Below, in pieces: positions 33,685 to 44,478 of a stretch of DNA of 44,478 nt (positions within the stretch are counted from its first letter, which is position 1; every line of letters starts with the position of its first letter). The stretch is from Phallusia fumigata (lineage: Eukaryota > Chordata > Ascidiacea > Phlebobranchia > Ascidiidae), in the NCBI GenBank assembly GCA_008931825.1, contig QXVZ01002723.1, positions 1 through 44,478 of the forward strand, in the 5' to 3' direction. The translations under genes were made by a program, and so were the position numbers. The notes under the pieces were generated by a model. It made no database searches, was not told the DNA's origin, and saw only the letters and a program-made list of their open reading frames with translations.

Positions 33685-36600
33685 ATGTCTCTTGGTGGAT
33701 TCAAGAAGCAGATTCACAAAGCTAGTCAGGTAATATTTGCAAAACTGAAAGTAAATTAGAATTTTGTTTTACTTTTTACCTAAGTTAACTGTTAATTTAT
33801 TTGTAGTTTATGTCTGAAAAGATTGGAAGTGAAAATGACAAAACTACTATGGAAGAAGAATTTGTGGAAATGGAAAGAGTAAGCACAAAGTTTTTTGGGT
33901 CTCCTTTCAAAAGGGGCATATTGTTTTTGTTCTTAATCGTCCTGATTTCGTCCCAACTTTTGACTCTATTAGCATCTATTTACTTCATAACCCTATCACT
34001 TACCCAAGGGTTTAGATTGCATCCTGTGAAGGTCTAAAGTTTGTGTGGTATTTTAGGACATTTCTGTGTGAAATAACAGTCATACAATAAAACAATAAGA
34101 TAATGATCTGATCTATACTGTATGTATTGTTTGCATTTATTGAAATGACAAAATGGAGAAAAAACTTAACTCAGAACTGTGTGACTGCACAATTGCTTCC
34201 TATCACAGGAAACACTTTCTACTCCTTTCTCCTGTCGGCTTGCCTCCTGAAAGGATTAAACTGATAAATTTGTTACTTTTTTATGTGCAGAAAGTCGATG
34301 TCACAAGCAAAGCGATCAGTGAAGTGATCAATTTAACAAAAGAATATCTTCAACCTAACCCAGCTGCAAGAACAAAACTTAATATGATAAGCACATACCA
34401 AAAGATGCAGGTAAAATAATCATGTAACACCCATACATACAGATATATAGTTTGACTTAAATTTTCAGAAGAACAAACCGGCGAACTTTTAGCTTCACAT
34501 TTAATAAATATTAATGTCGCCTGTAAATTGTTGGTGCCAAATTGCTGTTCATTCTGCAGGGAAAACAAAAGGATGCCAAATATCCACAGGCTGAGGATTC
34601 TCTCGGCCAGACGATGAACAAATATGGAAAAGAATTAGGCGATGAATCAAACTTTGGTATGACAGCTATATTTTTAGAACAATATGATATGGGACTAACA
34701 AACGACCACACCGAGCATGAGTTTTGTGTGGAGTTGTTTTGCAATAGGTGCAGGTCCATCCATAGGCGTCAATTTTTTAGCAACTTTGTTTTTGTTTGGG
34801 GTGGCGAAATGATTAAATCCTAGCGGTCTGACACGTGATAAAATTACGTAACGTACGCCCGTTGGTTTGTAGAGATATTATAGTCTCTGTTATCGCTAAT
34901 GTTATCGGCGCAAAAGCAACAATCCCCGAAATTTCTGGGGTGGCAGCATAGAATTTTTATAATGGCAGCTACCCTAGAAATTTCCAGTGGGGTGGCTGCC
35001 ACCCCGGGAATCGACGCCTATGGGTCCGTCTAACATAAGGTAAAAATGCCTACTGCAGGCACAACCTAAATCAACCACATCAAGTTAAACATCCCTGAAA
35101 ATGTTTTTGAATATATTTGCAAAAACTAGGTGTGATTTTCAAAACTTGCGGTAATGCCTGTTTTATTCCTGATTACAAGTAAAAAAAAATCTTTTCCCAG
35201 GTGTTGCATTGGAAAGAGTTGGAGAGGGAATGATCCAGTTAGCGGAAATTAAAGATTCACTTGATTTTGGAGTCAAACAGCAGTTTTTGGATCCACTGCA
35301 ACAGCTTTGTGACAAGGATATTAAAGAAGTTATGGTAAGGCCTAAATACCATGGTATTTTTGTTGACTTGTATGGAACTTCTTTATCTATATTTTTGCAA
35401 ATATCTAATTTTTTTACAGCATCATCGGAAAAAATTGTCTGGAAGAAGATTAGATTATGATTACAAACGGAAAAGAGGTTTGTTAGTAAAATTGGCTTTC
35501 ATTAGGTATTTATTGAAAGGTTACATAATTTTTAATATTGCACAAGTGTTAAAAACACTTTATTAAAACTTATTTGTTTCTTTTGCTTTGAAACCTTCAT
35601 AAGATCGTTTTTGGTAATGTCTGATTCTTTTTAAGCTTAATTAAGGCACTAGCAAAGTTCAAACACACTGTGCGGTTTTCATTAACAACCCTTGATTAAC
35701 AATTTTTGTCCTGTACTTGAAAGTTAATAAGTGGCAGTCAGACCACATTCGTTTGAAGAAAAAAATGTTTTTTCACTGAAGCAATTCAGAATTCACACAA
35801 ATCTGTTTTGGTTGGCAAAGGCAATCCTTGCGCTTGTCATAACTTTTAGTAGGATATGTATGTAAAACATGAGTACCATTTTTGGATAAAATTTCCTGGT
35901 TCAAAGAGCTTTAATGTATTTTACTTTTAATTGTCGATTCTGCTGATACCGCTGTTGATTGCAGTGCTCCAATCTTTTTCCCTTAATTTTTACAATTGAT
36001 GTTTGGTTGTTTGGCTGCTAAAGGTTTTCAGACTTTTGGAACGCTCGGTTACATTTGACAGCATGCTGGTGCCGAAAGCTGTGCCAAGTCTTAACAATTA
36101 TGTTGTTTTGCCTAATTAAAATATTGATGTTAGGCAATAAAATATCACCAGAGGAACTGCAATTAGCTGAGGACAAATTACAAGAAGCGCTTGAACTTGC
36201 TGACCTATCAATGTCCAATGTAGTTGGTTCTGATGTGAGTGAACAAGGTTTCATTTCCAACATTGTGGCAGACTCATACTTACCAAGATTGCATTTCGAA
36301 TAGATTTGATCTTCAGTTTTTATTTTTGCCATATTGATTAACAAAGTGGCACTGACTATCCTGTCTAGTGCATATTTGATTCTTTCTTGACCTAATCGTG
36401 GGGTCTATTGTTTGTCAAACTGATTTGCATGGTAGGAGGTTTTGAGCTTGATACTTTGTTTACAATTAATCAGCCTTTTCATTTTGTTAGATCATTCTAC
36501 AGCGCTATTGCTTGGAGTGAAGTGGTAGAATTAGTTGCTGTGTAAACTTTAAATGTGTTCCTGTCCATGAGTAACTTCCTTGTTGCAAAAACACAGAGGA

Positions 36601-39600
36601 ATGATTGTCATGTCATACAAGCCTCATACAACATTGGTAAATGCTCTCCATCTGATAAAACTTGCCTTCAATTGTCTGTATGTTTGGAAGATAAAGTTAA
36701 AGACAAATGGTACCAATTACTTAAAGATTTAAAAGAAAGGAATGTCTCGCGTTGTGATCTGGCTAGGTAACTATAACTCACATCGTGATGTTCAGTCTAA
36801 GGTTGACATGGGGATTTTTTGTGAGCTATGCTGGTCAAAGGCAGAAAAATAAATTCAAAGGACCTTAAGGTTAAATTAAGGTCCAATTGGCACAAACTAA
36901 AAGGTCTTGACAGATCTATTCAAAAAAATTGTACTCAAAATAATTGTTTCTTGCATGTAGTACCATAAAATAGTATAAACAAGTTTTGTATAGTAATGCT
37001 TACTATTTGTTCTTTTAACTTAGTAAAAATACTGTGACAGGAATATTCTAATATACAGGCTTTTACGTGACTCTTAAGGTTGTCTTTTATTATTTTTCTT
37101 CTGTTCATTAGTTAAACTTTTCTCTTGGTGTTGTGTTAGCAAAATGGGCACAAGCGATCATAAATTTTGTGATTTATGGAAAAAAAATCATGTGAGCTAA
37201 ATATAACCTTAAGTTAGTTTAAAAGTGGGAAACAGTTTTGTATATACCTGTTCCAGTACAAAAGTACACCACAGGACACTTAATGTGTATGAACAAGATT
37301 GAATTACAGCCACATAGCTATTGATTTTGTGGTGTTTAGATCAATGAATGTTCCTATTCGTATCAAGGACAACTCCTATTCTTTTCCGCTGCTGTTTTAA
37401 CACATTGCACAATACAATGACAAGTAAAACGGTTAACACTACCTCCATGCTCGAAAGAACAATTTGTTATTGAATGACACTTTTCATACTGTTTCGTGAA
37501 AACTAATGTAAAGTTATTAATATGTATGCTTCAAATACATTTTATTGAGTAAAGCCACAATCAATTTTCAAATGCTAACTAATGCTTGGCACTAACAGGA
37601 ACAAAAGTTCCACCTGAAGAAGTGACACTTGCCGAACAAAAGTTGGAAGAGTCCCTTGAACTGGCCGATAGCAGCATGTTCAATCTGTTGAGTGGAGATG
37701 TGAGTCAATGCAAACTTTTACCTTGGCACACAAAACAAAATCAATATTTTAAGGTTGCTGCTGCTTTGTATCTGGTCATGTCAATGCAATTAGCAGTAAC
37801 AGCACCCTTGTGGCAATTTCCAGTTGCATGCGTCGTTACCTTGTCACTTGTAGGTTCAGGAAGGGTTGCGTTTTGACCTTTCTGTTTGGGTGCCTTGTCA
37901 AGTAGTTGTAAACTGCTTGCTGGAACACATGTGCTGTCTCGCAAGCATTTGAAACGTGCTCCAGACTCATTAATTGAACACGTCATGACAAATGATTGAA
38001 GACACTAACTTATAAATTATGCATTTGGTTGCATGCCTAATGGTAGCTAGATTTTTTGTTTCATGCATGCTGTATATATTGTAACTCGTAGAATTTTACC
38101 TCTACACTAATACATTGTTTGCACTAATACAGTCACTTTTATGATGCATTGTAGGGTAGGCTTTGTGTCAGCAAGGTTAGTTTTCTGTGAAGTATTAGCA
38201 ATTCCATGAATAAATGTTAAAAATAATGCCTAATACCAAATACCTTTTTTAAGATGCTCAAATGTTTATATCACTGTTGTAAATATTCGGAGATAACACC
38301 ACAACAACATGTTGCTAAACTAAATTGTGTTACCTACACAAGGCAAGGAGTTGTGTAAACATTTGAACAGATTGTTATCACTTTGTTTGTGTTTCAATTT
38401 ATTTGTGTGAACAGATGCCATTTGCAAATCATTTGTCAAATATGCTCGATGTGTTAAATTAGATTGAGCAGGTCAGTCAACTGGCTGCCTTAGTTGAATC
38501 GCAACTGGATTATCACCGACAATCTGCTGATATCCTGGAAACCATCCATGAGGACCTACAGAAGCAAATTAGTGAAATCCATTCCAAACCAGAGCGGGTA
38601 TGTGCTGTTTGCAACTGTTTGTTGTTGGTTCAGGATCATAGATTTTTCACATCTTGCACTATTTGTTGTGCAACCTACACACGGTGACTCATTGCCTGTC
38701 AAAATGTATATCATATTCCTTTGTTGCGCATCTCATCTTTTACATAATGTACACAAAACAATGCTTGACCATTGTTACAACGACAAAACAACTTTGATGG
38801 TAAAATGATCGTAAAATCTGCAAACATAAAACATGTATTTTAAAACAAAGGTGCTCTTTTTTCAACTAGTTGTACAAGTTTAACCATTCAACTGTTGCTT
38901 ATGTTGTATTAATGCAGACAATACCCTATAGTCTATTTGCTTCCAGGACTACAGTACAGTGAAATACATGTAGAGGTGTTGCAATGAAGCTCTCTTACAT
39001 GTAAAGGTGTTTGCAATGAAAACTGATACCACGTTGTATTTTATAGGAACGAACCAAAAAGCAGCTTCGCACACCAAGCATTGCCCCAGCCGATCGACTG
39101 CCTGTTGCACCAGCTCCTTTATCAACACCAAGTCCCCAACACAATGTCACATCACCAACAAAAGGTTTCTGTAGTGTCCTATTTATAAATATTGAATCAA
39201 TGGTGATACAAACAGTGTTTGAATTGCACAGCATTTATTTTTGAAACTGGAACAAGCACTGACCCTTTAATGACATTGTATTGTTTTTTGATCTTTTCAT
39301 TCTTAGCAAGAACCGAAAGTTAAAGTAAGTGTGGGATGTCGTTCAGCCACCTAAATAGCAATATCTGAGTAACAAACCTGATAGTTTGTAANCCTAAATA
39401 GCAATATCTGAGTAACAAACCTGATAGTTTGTAACAAATCGCACAACTAGGGTTGCCAACTTTGTTATTTGGTAATGTAGTGTGATTTTCTAGTTTTTTC
39501 AAAATGAGTACTTTTTTATGGACAATTGAATTACACATAACATTAACACACTGGTCTGTGGTCTTCCACTCTTCTGGTGTTGTGCAGAGTCTACACTCGA

Positions 39601-40214
39601 ATAATAAGTAAATGCTTCGATTCCATAACAAATCATGATTTTGTTGCAGCAAAAGCCCAGCCATCTCAGCCATGCTGTCGTGCATTATATGACTTTGAAC
39701 CAGAAAATGAAGGAGAGTTGGGATTTAAAGAAGATGAGGTTATTACCTTGGTGTCACGTATTGATGAAAACTGGTATGAGGGAATGAATGCAAAAGGGGA
39801 GGTAAAAAGACTTGAATTGTTTAATTGCAGAAAAAACATATACCCTGTGTCTTTTTTAAACATCTCCTTGTACACACTTGTATTAACATCCCAACTATGG
39901 CAAACTGCCCTCTTGTGTCTAGATTTCAAAAGCATGCATTGTGCTGTTGATCTGTTTATGTGTATAGATTGCCATTTCTGAAGTAGAATTAATCTAAGTC
40001 AATAATGTACCAAACCATGGCAATGTGGAAAAAGCTGAACATGTGTATGTGTTTTACTAGAGGTTTTATTTTGTGTTTTATTAAAGCCTGACAAAATAAT
40101 TTCATTTTTCAACTGCTAAAAAAGTTTCTATGCTTAAATTTAAATGAATGTGTTTATTTTCAGACTGGGTATTTTCCGGTCAGTTACGTTGAAGTTATTT
40201 TGGAACTTCCCTAA
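33685..40214 (+). CDS. SH3GL: Endophilin-A (N-BAR and SH3 protein)
   Basis: Exons: 33685-33729, 33807-33878, 34291-34410, 34560-34656, 35201-35334, 35420-35477, then either 36134-36234 or 37599-37699, then 38463-38597, 39047-39164, 39650-39801 and 40164-40214. Either form gives 360 residues, between human SH3GL2 and SH3GL1 in length. Exon 1 is the amphipathic helix H0 ([15 protein letters not shown]). BAR landmarks follow: [58 protein letters not shown] and [19 protein letters not shown] Pro-rich linker leads to the SH3 domain with [23 protein letters not shown] and [11 protein letters not shown]. Endophilin bends membranes at endocytic necks and recruits dynamin and synaptojanin through SH3. 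Two alternative copies of one BAR exon are present (described separately). Confidence 0.96.
34761..35022. mobile_element. hAT-type MITE in endophilin intron 4
   Basis: This 262-bp element begins CATAGGCGTCAA and ends TCGACGCCTATG, inverted copies with one mismatch. It is flanked by 8-bp repeats GGTCCATC (34753-34760) and GGTCCGTC (35023-35030), 7 of 8 identical. The CA...TG ends and 8-bp duplication fit the hAT superfamily. The interior has further inverted GGGGTGGC/GCCACCCC segments and no ORF. Its local CpG content is higher than the surrounding intron. Confidence 0.85.
36134..36234 (+). other. Endophilin alternative exon 7a
   Basis: This 101-bp exon encodes (G)[18 protein letters not shown] then [15 protein letters not shown]. 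The acceptor is TGATGTTAG and the donor GAT|GTGAGT; it enters in phase 1 and leaves in phase 0. It aligns residue for residue with exon 7b at 37599-37699. Its C-terminal part ([10 protein letters not shown]) departs more from the vertebrate consensus SSMFNLL, so it is probably the derived, specialised copy. It covers the tip loop and the start of the third BAR helix. Confidence 0.85.
36597..36766 (+). other. Orphan exon-like ORF in endophilin intron
   Basis: An open stretch of 56 codons lies between an AG acceptor (AAAACACAG) and a GTAACT donor. It reads in part [20 protein letters not shown] and [16 protein letters not shown], with a charged, helix-like composition unlike the random ORFs around it. 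Its phases (0 in, 2 out) do not fit endophilin splicing between exons 7a, 7b and 8. It may be an exon of a nested gene, a relic of an inserted sequence, or chance. I recognise no family. Confidence 0.3.
37599..37699 (+). other. Endophilin alternative exon 7b
   Basis: This 101-bp exon encodes (G)[18 protein letters not shown] then [15 protein letters not shown]. The acceptor is CACTAACAG and the donor GAT|GTGAGT. It has the same length and phases as exon 7a. It retains SSMFNLL, as in vertebrate endophilin A1 (ESKEIAESSMFNLLEMD), and is therefore likely the ancestral or constitutive form. Confidence 0.88.
39350..39434. repeat. Exact 42-bp duplication around a single N (probable assembly artefact)
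   Basis: Bases 39350-39391 are repeated identically at 39393-39434 with one N (39392) between them. An N bridging two perfect copies is what results when overlapping contig ends are joined without merging. The true sequence probably has one copy. It lies in an endophilin intron and does not affect coding. Confidence 0.9.
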
Positions 40215-40432
40215 ATCTGCACTGGAATTTTAGTGAGGTGTTCAATACCAGATGGTTGATCTACAGAGTTCTGTGCTTGTACTGAACACTCTGAAGAAAA
40301 TATCAAACAATATAACCCTTCGTTTCATACAGTGTAGTAATTTCATGCTATCAATATGTACTTGTCACTTTTCCATACTTTATCTCCAAAGCAATATGCA
40401 CTTCATGTTTGGAAAGTTTTTTGTGTTTGTTA

Positions 40433-40438
40433 AATAAA
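40433..40438 (+). terminator. Poly(A) signal of endophilin
   Basis: AATAAA lies 219 bp after the endophilin stop codon and about 440 bp before the PSMD2 stop codon on the opposite strand. Confidence 0.55.
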
Positions 40439-40875
40439 AACATAGTTATTGAATGGAGGGACAAAAAGTTAACATCCTACGTCGGTTTCTGTCCCAAGAA
40501 TGTAGATAAGAGAAAGTTGTGTGAATGTATTCTGTTCATTATCCTGTAGTTGGTCAATGAAATGATTTTATACACATATTTATATAATTCGTTTTATTAA
40601 TTTCCTGTGTATCTCTTTACAAATCATCACAAGTCTTTTTAGTTAGCTAGCTTGCTGCCAGTGTGTTCTTCCACTACCGGTGAATGGACATCCCATTTGC
40701 TGAATTTGTCTTTTGTAGTGTTATTTAAGTGAGACACAAAAAACATCAAAATACAAGGAAGCGATATCAGTTGTACTGCTGTTTATTTGCAGCTAACTTG
40801 GAACAGTTTGTGACAAAAACAGAAAAAATAGGAGATAATGATTTTCATCAATGTGAACTTTGCTTGACATTTAAT
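40439..40875. other. Convergent intergenic gap, PSMD2 3' UTR
   Basis: This is the space between two convergent genes. On the minus strand AATAAA occurs at 40782-40787, about 90 bp past the PSMD2 stop, and also across the stop codon itself (40875-40880). No gene was recognised. Confidence 0.5.
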
Positions 40876-43800
40876 TTATTCATAATTTGGATTTTTTCGT
40901 AGGATAACGAACCCTTCTACAACCGGGGTCATGGAAAGGTATTCTTCAGTAGCAAGCTCTGCACGTTCACCATAGGCTAGAAGAACTGGAGTTGTGTGTG
41001 TTTGAAAACCTACACAAACAATTACAAATTTTTAACTTTATCAAAGAGCCAGAGCAGATCGCATTACAATACCTGTAATAGTTTTAGGTTTTCCAGCTTG
41101 TCCGACCACATCAACAGCCTGTCCCACCCTTACACTTACTGGAAGGGGATTTAAATCCTCATCAAACGTAACAAGCATTCTTGGTTGAATCGCAGGAACC
41201 ATTGTATAAAGAAGATAATGGGTTTTTCCTAAAATAGCTGCACAAAATTTTTCAAGTTGTGTTATTCGATTAACGAACTTGGCAAATGCTAAACAGTTTT
41301 ATGCTGTTTTAGTTCATAAGATGGAAGTCAACAAATCTTACAGCTTGGTCAATACAATTTGAAATTGAATACTTTTGAAACACTATAAAGGACAGAGACT
41401 TGTTCAGGGAATTTTGGGAATGAATTTAACACAGAATACAATATGTTGTTTGTGGTTGTTACACTTACTGTTTTTCACATCAAGCAATGCCACGATGACT
41501 GAGAGAAGCGAAGCTAGAGCAACTGGGCTTAACAATTGCCGGTCACTGTGATATGGCTGCAAGGTCAGTGTGCCCTGAAAGCAAACCAAGTGTATTTGCT
41601 TAGGTTGCCACGGTTTGTTATTGTTTAATAAAAAAGGATGAATTACAGCATACAACCAAGTTGTAAGTAAAACGTTCCATATCAAATATTTTATCTTTGG
41701 AAATTTTTTTTTACATTGATACCTTTCCTAAATGAACCAATCCCTGTGTGAGTCTGACCAAGAACAAGTTATTTGGGTCCTTGGAGTAGTAAACAGCAAG
41801 GTTACGAAGCATTTGTGCTAGTCTGGCATTGTTGGTACCTAAAAAAGCAAAAAATTTGTATCAGCACAAAGGTTTTCAATGCTCAAACTTGGGCAAGTAT
41901 AATAATTTTTATTGGGGAAACAAATAAAAATACATATATTTGGTTCTACTTACCACTGCCCACTAGACCCATGCCAAAGATTGAATTGTGAACAACTTCA
42001 GCATCAGAATCGTGGCTAAATTTGGACAGTGTGTCAAGAATATGAAGTTGAGGATTGGAAACTGATGTTAGAGCAAGTGCAAGGGGAACGGTGCGACGAA
42101 CTGCTATGTCTCCATACCGATACTACAAAGTAGAAGTTTTTATTAGAACAATTTTTGGTAAACTTTTACCAGTGGATCTCTATTTTTTCTTATGTACAGA
42201 ACCACAGACAGGGTTGGACAACATTTGAATGAACTAACATAGTTATTTCAATGTTCAAAAAACATTTATAACAATGAAATTAAAAGGACCATCACCACAG
42301 ATAATTTATACAGCTTACAAGTTCATAACATTTAACTACACTTGTGGTTACTGTCGTACAGTATCAATTTTTATCCAACACAATGATGATCCTACCAGAT
42401 TGCCGAATGTTCTGAATGCCATTTCAGCACCGATTTCCTCGCCCATTGATATTAAACCAATCCCAAGTACAGCAGCTGCATGTTTGCTCATCCCCCAATC
42501 AGAAGTTTTGGACTTTTTGTCATCACTCTGCAAAATTATTGATTAGATGTCCTGTTTAAAATGAAACACATGTAGCTTTTTAACACTGTCAGCAAAAGAT
42601 TACTCAAAGAGGTATGCTCTTTTCCAACTAACAACAACCCAACTTTTTTCAGTGTGCCAATACCACCTTTGATGATTTGTCATCCTTTTTGCTTTTGGAT
42701 CCCCCTTCGCTTGTCGACTCTTTCTTTTTGTCTGAAGGTTTATCACTGCTTCCCCCTTCTTCCTTTTCAGTTGTTTCAGTGCAGATGTGAAGCATTTGTT
42801 GGACTTTCAATACATTGCCAGTTCCTGTTTTGGACAAAGCTCGGTCAGTATGATGTTGAAAGTTACATAATAAACCTTTACAAAAAGTTAATACGTGGCT
42901 GACCTGCATAAGCACAGACTTCAACTAACACTGATGCAAAACCTTTGAGTGGCTCAGGAACAACTTGCAGTGCCATGAGGATGGTATCTACAGCTTCCTG
43001 TTTTCCTACAAAACAATTTCCAAAAATGTTAGTTTAGTGCCATTTGAGGAATAACTATATAGTACATTTGTTCATTATTAGGAATAGGTTAAGAAATACG
43101 TTAGTTTTGGTTATACCTTTAAATAGACGATAAATAGTTGGTCTTACCAAGATAGACAAGGGCAAGTGCCAGGGCAATATATCGAGCATGGGTTTCTTTC
43201 AGTTCAGCTTCTGATCTCTCAATCAAGGTTTGTAGGAGAGATGAAGTGACATCACTATTGCAGGTCCCAACAGCAATTAAACCCAGGACCAAGGCAGTGA
43301 CACCAATAACCTGCAGAATTGAACACTTTATTCATCCTTGGACATAATTGTAAAATTGGAATGATAGAAGTGGTATATCTAATCAATAGGAATTTATCCA
43401 TCAATCGCTTGTGAACTACAAATAGTTCAGGAGAAATATTCAAAAGTATTTGTCTTACCTCCATATTGGACTTCGAGTCACCCAGGACCGGAGTAAGCAG
43501 GGCAATGACATCAGCCTGGTTTGATCCAGCATATGCAAGTCCAAGTCTTTACAAAAAAAGGTCTCATGAGGTTAAGTGTGTTTGTTTGCAGTAGTAAATA
43601 TTCGTTACTTAAAATGCTTTGAATTTTGTCACCTACAATGTTTAAGCATCAACAATATATTGAGGTTTATGATATACGAGAATCAAAAATGCTTAGCACT
43701 GGAATGAATTAGCATTAAATTTAAAACAAACTAAATAAGGTAATTACCCCAGAATTGAGCCAACTCTCATAACATTGCTGTTGTGCAAAACATAATCCGA

Positions 43801-44160
43801 TAACAGTGCTAAAGCTGGGTCACATTCATTACGTACTCCGGCATTGACAATTCCACATGCAAGAAGTGCACCTTGCAAAAAATCAGTTATGTAATATGTA
43901 CCAAAATCTCTATTGGTTTAGTAGCAATGGTAGTAATATCTTTATTTACAATANTATGTAATATGTACCAAAATCTCTATTGGTTTAGTAGCAATGGTAG
44001 TAATATCTTTATTTACAATATTTCTTTAATTCAAACAGGCCGGTCACACCTGATTTGATGTAATCCTCCGAGGAGTAGAGGTATTTGTTAATTTGATTGA
44101 GACCTCCATCAACATCCCACAAAAGAACTAATCCCAGTGAAGCAGTTGCAGCCAGCATTC
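40876..44160 (-). CDS. PSMD2: PSMD2/Rpn1, 26S proteasome base subunit, C-terminal part
   Basis: Twelve minus-strand exons, listed from the 5' side of the gene: 44160-44050, 43871-43748, 43546-43459, 43310-43148, 43005-42904, 42824-42667, 42527-42396, 42122-41954, 41838-41723, 41574-41469, 41237-41073 and 41009-40876. They encode about 522 residues; the N-terminal part lies beyond the window. Phases were checked at every junction. Diagnostic blocks include [33 protein letters not shown], the proteasome/cyclosome repeats ([57 protein letters not shown]), [20 protein letters not shown], and the end [15 protein letters not shown] Lys/Ser/Glu-rich insert sits where vertebrates also have a charged loop. 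Rpn1 docks ubiquitin receptors and shuttle factors on the regulatory particle. The exon starting at 41237 uses the TGTGCAG acceptor, which restores the conserved NTILGKTHY. Confidence 0.96.
43888..44020. repeat. Exact 66-bp duplication around a single N (probable assembly artefact)
   Basis: Bases 43888-43953 recur identically at 43955-44020, with N at 43954. As at 39350-39434, this pattern indicates unmerged overlapping contig ends. It lies in a PSMD2 intron between exons 44160-44050 and 43871-43748, so the coding sequence is unaffected but the intron length is inflated by about 67 bp. Confidence 0.9.
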
Positions 44161-44478
44161 CTGAACACAAAGTAAGTACTTGATAAGCTCGTACCATTTT
44201 TAAATGATCTTAATACCAACTAGGGGAGGTGGTGGATTCTTCATGATGCTATTGCACAAACACTGCAACCACTTAAACAATGTTTTTCACAGATACCACA
44301 TTCAATACCTGCATTACACTGGGTCCCAAATTATCTTTGCATTTTATCACATAATTGTTAATGCAAGTATATTTCTAACATTCTGGAAAGACAATTTTAT
44401 GTTAAAATTAAACCCTTTAGACTAAACTCCAACTGATAGGTTGACATGCAGTAACCTTTGATCAAGCATGTGGTATAA
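44161..44478 (-). other. PSMD2 intron running off the window
   Basis: The acceptor TGTGTTCAG precedes the exon at 44160. No segment resembling the expected upstream Rpn1 sequence was found to the right edge, so the next exon lies outside the window. Confidence 0.6.

Noticed and set aside
41073..41228. PSMD2 exon starting at 41228 (acceptor TTTTAG)
   Set aside because: It would give DVKNRKTHY, losing residues conserved in Rpn1. The upstream TGTGCAG acceptor (exon start 41237) restores NTILGKTHY in frame.

Overview
The window is nuclear DNA from an animal. It carries spliced, single-copy metazoan genes with GT-AG introns, AT-rich introns and intergenic DNA, and many short hAT-type repeats. The compact gene spacing, the sharp alternation of CpG-poor and CpG-rich blocks, and a gene pair only 221 bp apart best fit an invertebrate deuterostome such as an ascidian tunicate. 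The phylum is an inference. Gene identities come from comparing translated exons with remembered families; no search was run.

Layout: 251-1463 (+) is the 3' end of a spectraplakin gene (MACF1/dystonin: EF hands, GAS2 domain, SKIP motif). 1464-4903 is intergenic and holds a non-autonomous element of about 1.6 kb whose ends are arrays of TGCGCAC-rich repeats, with a second small hAT MITE nested inside it. 4904-10651 (+) is ribosomal protein RPS19 with a 5'TOP start and a non-coding first exon. 11932-16392 (+) is an unrecognised multi-pass membrane protein. 17294-21661 (-) is an ARF-family cluster: one broken copy and two intact three-exon genes with identical intron positions. A divergent promoter region (21723-22402) leads into TAF1A (22436-24136, +), which is followed after 221 bp by VIRMA/virilizer (24358-31917, +), complete in ten exons. 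33685-40214 (+) is endophilin-A, complete, with two interchangeable 101-bp copies of one BAR-domain exon. 40876-44160 (-) is the C-terminal half of PSMD2 (26S proteasome Rpn1), which runs off the right edge and converges on endophilin.

Most genes are housekeeping: ribosome, Pol I transcription (TAF1A is an SL1 subunit), m6A writer complex, proteasome, endocytosis and cytoskeleton. TAF1A and VIRMA are close enough to be a candidate two-gene operon resolved by trans-splicing. The most interesting local features are the frame-enforced mutually exclusive endophilin exons, the CpG boundaries inside VIRMA and RPS19, the ARF tandem cluster with a divergent switch region, a GC-AG intron in VIRMA, and two N-separated exact duplications that look like assembly errors.
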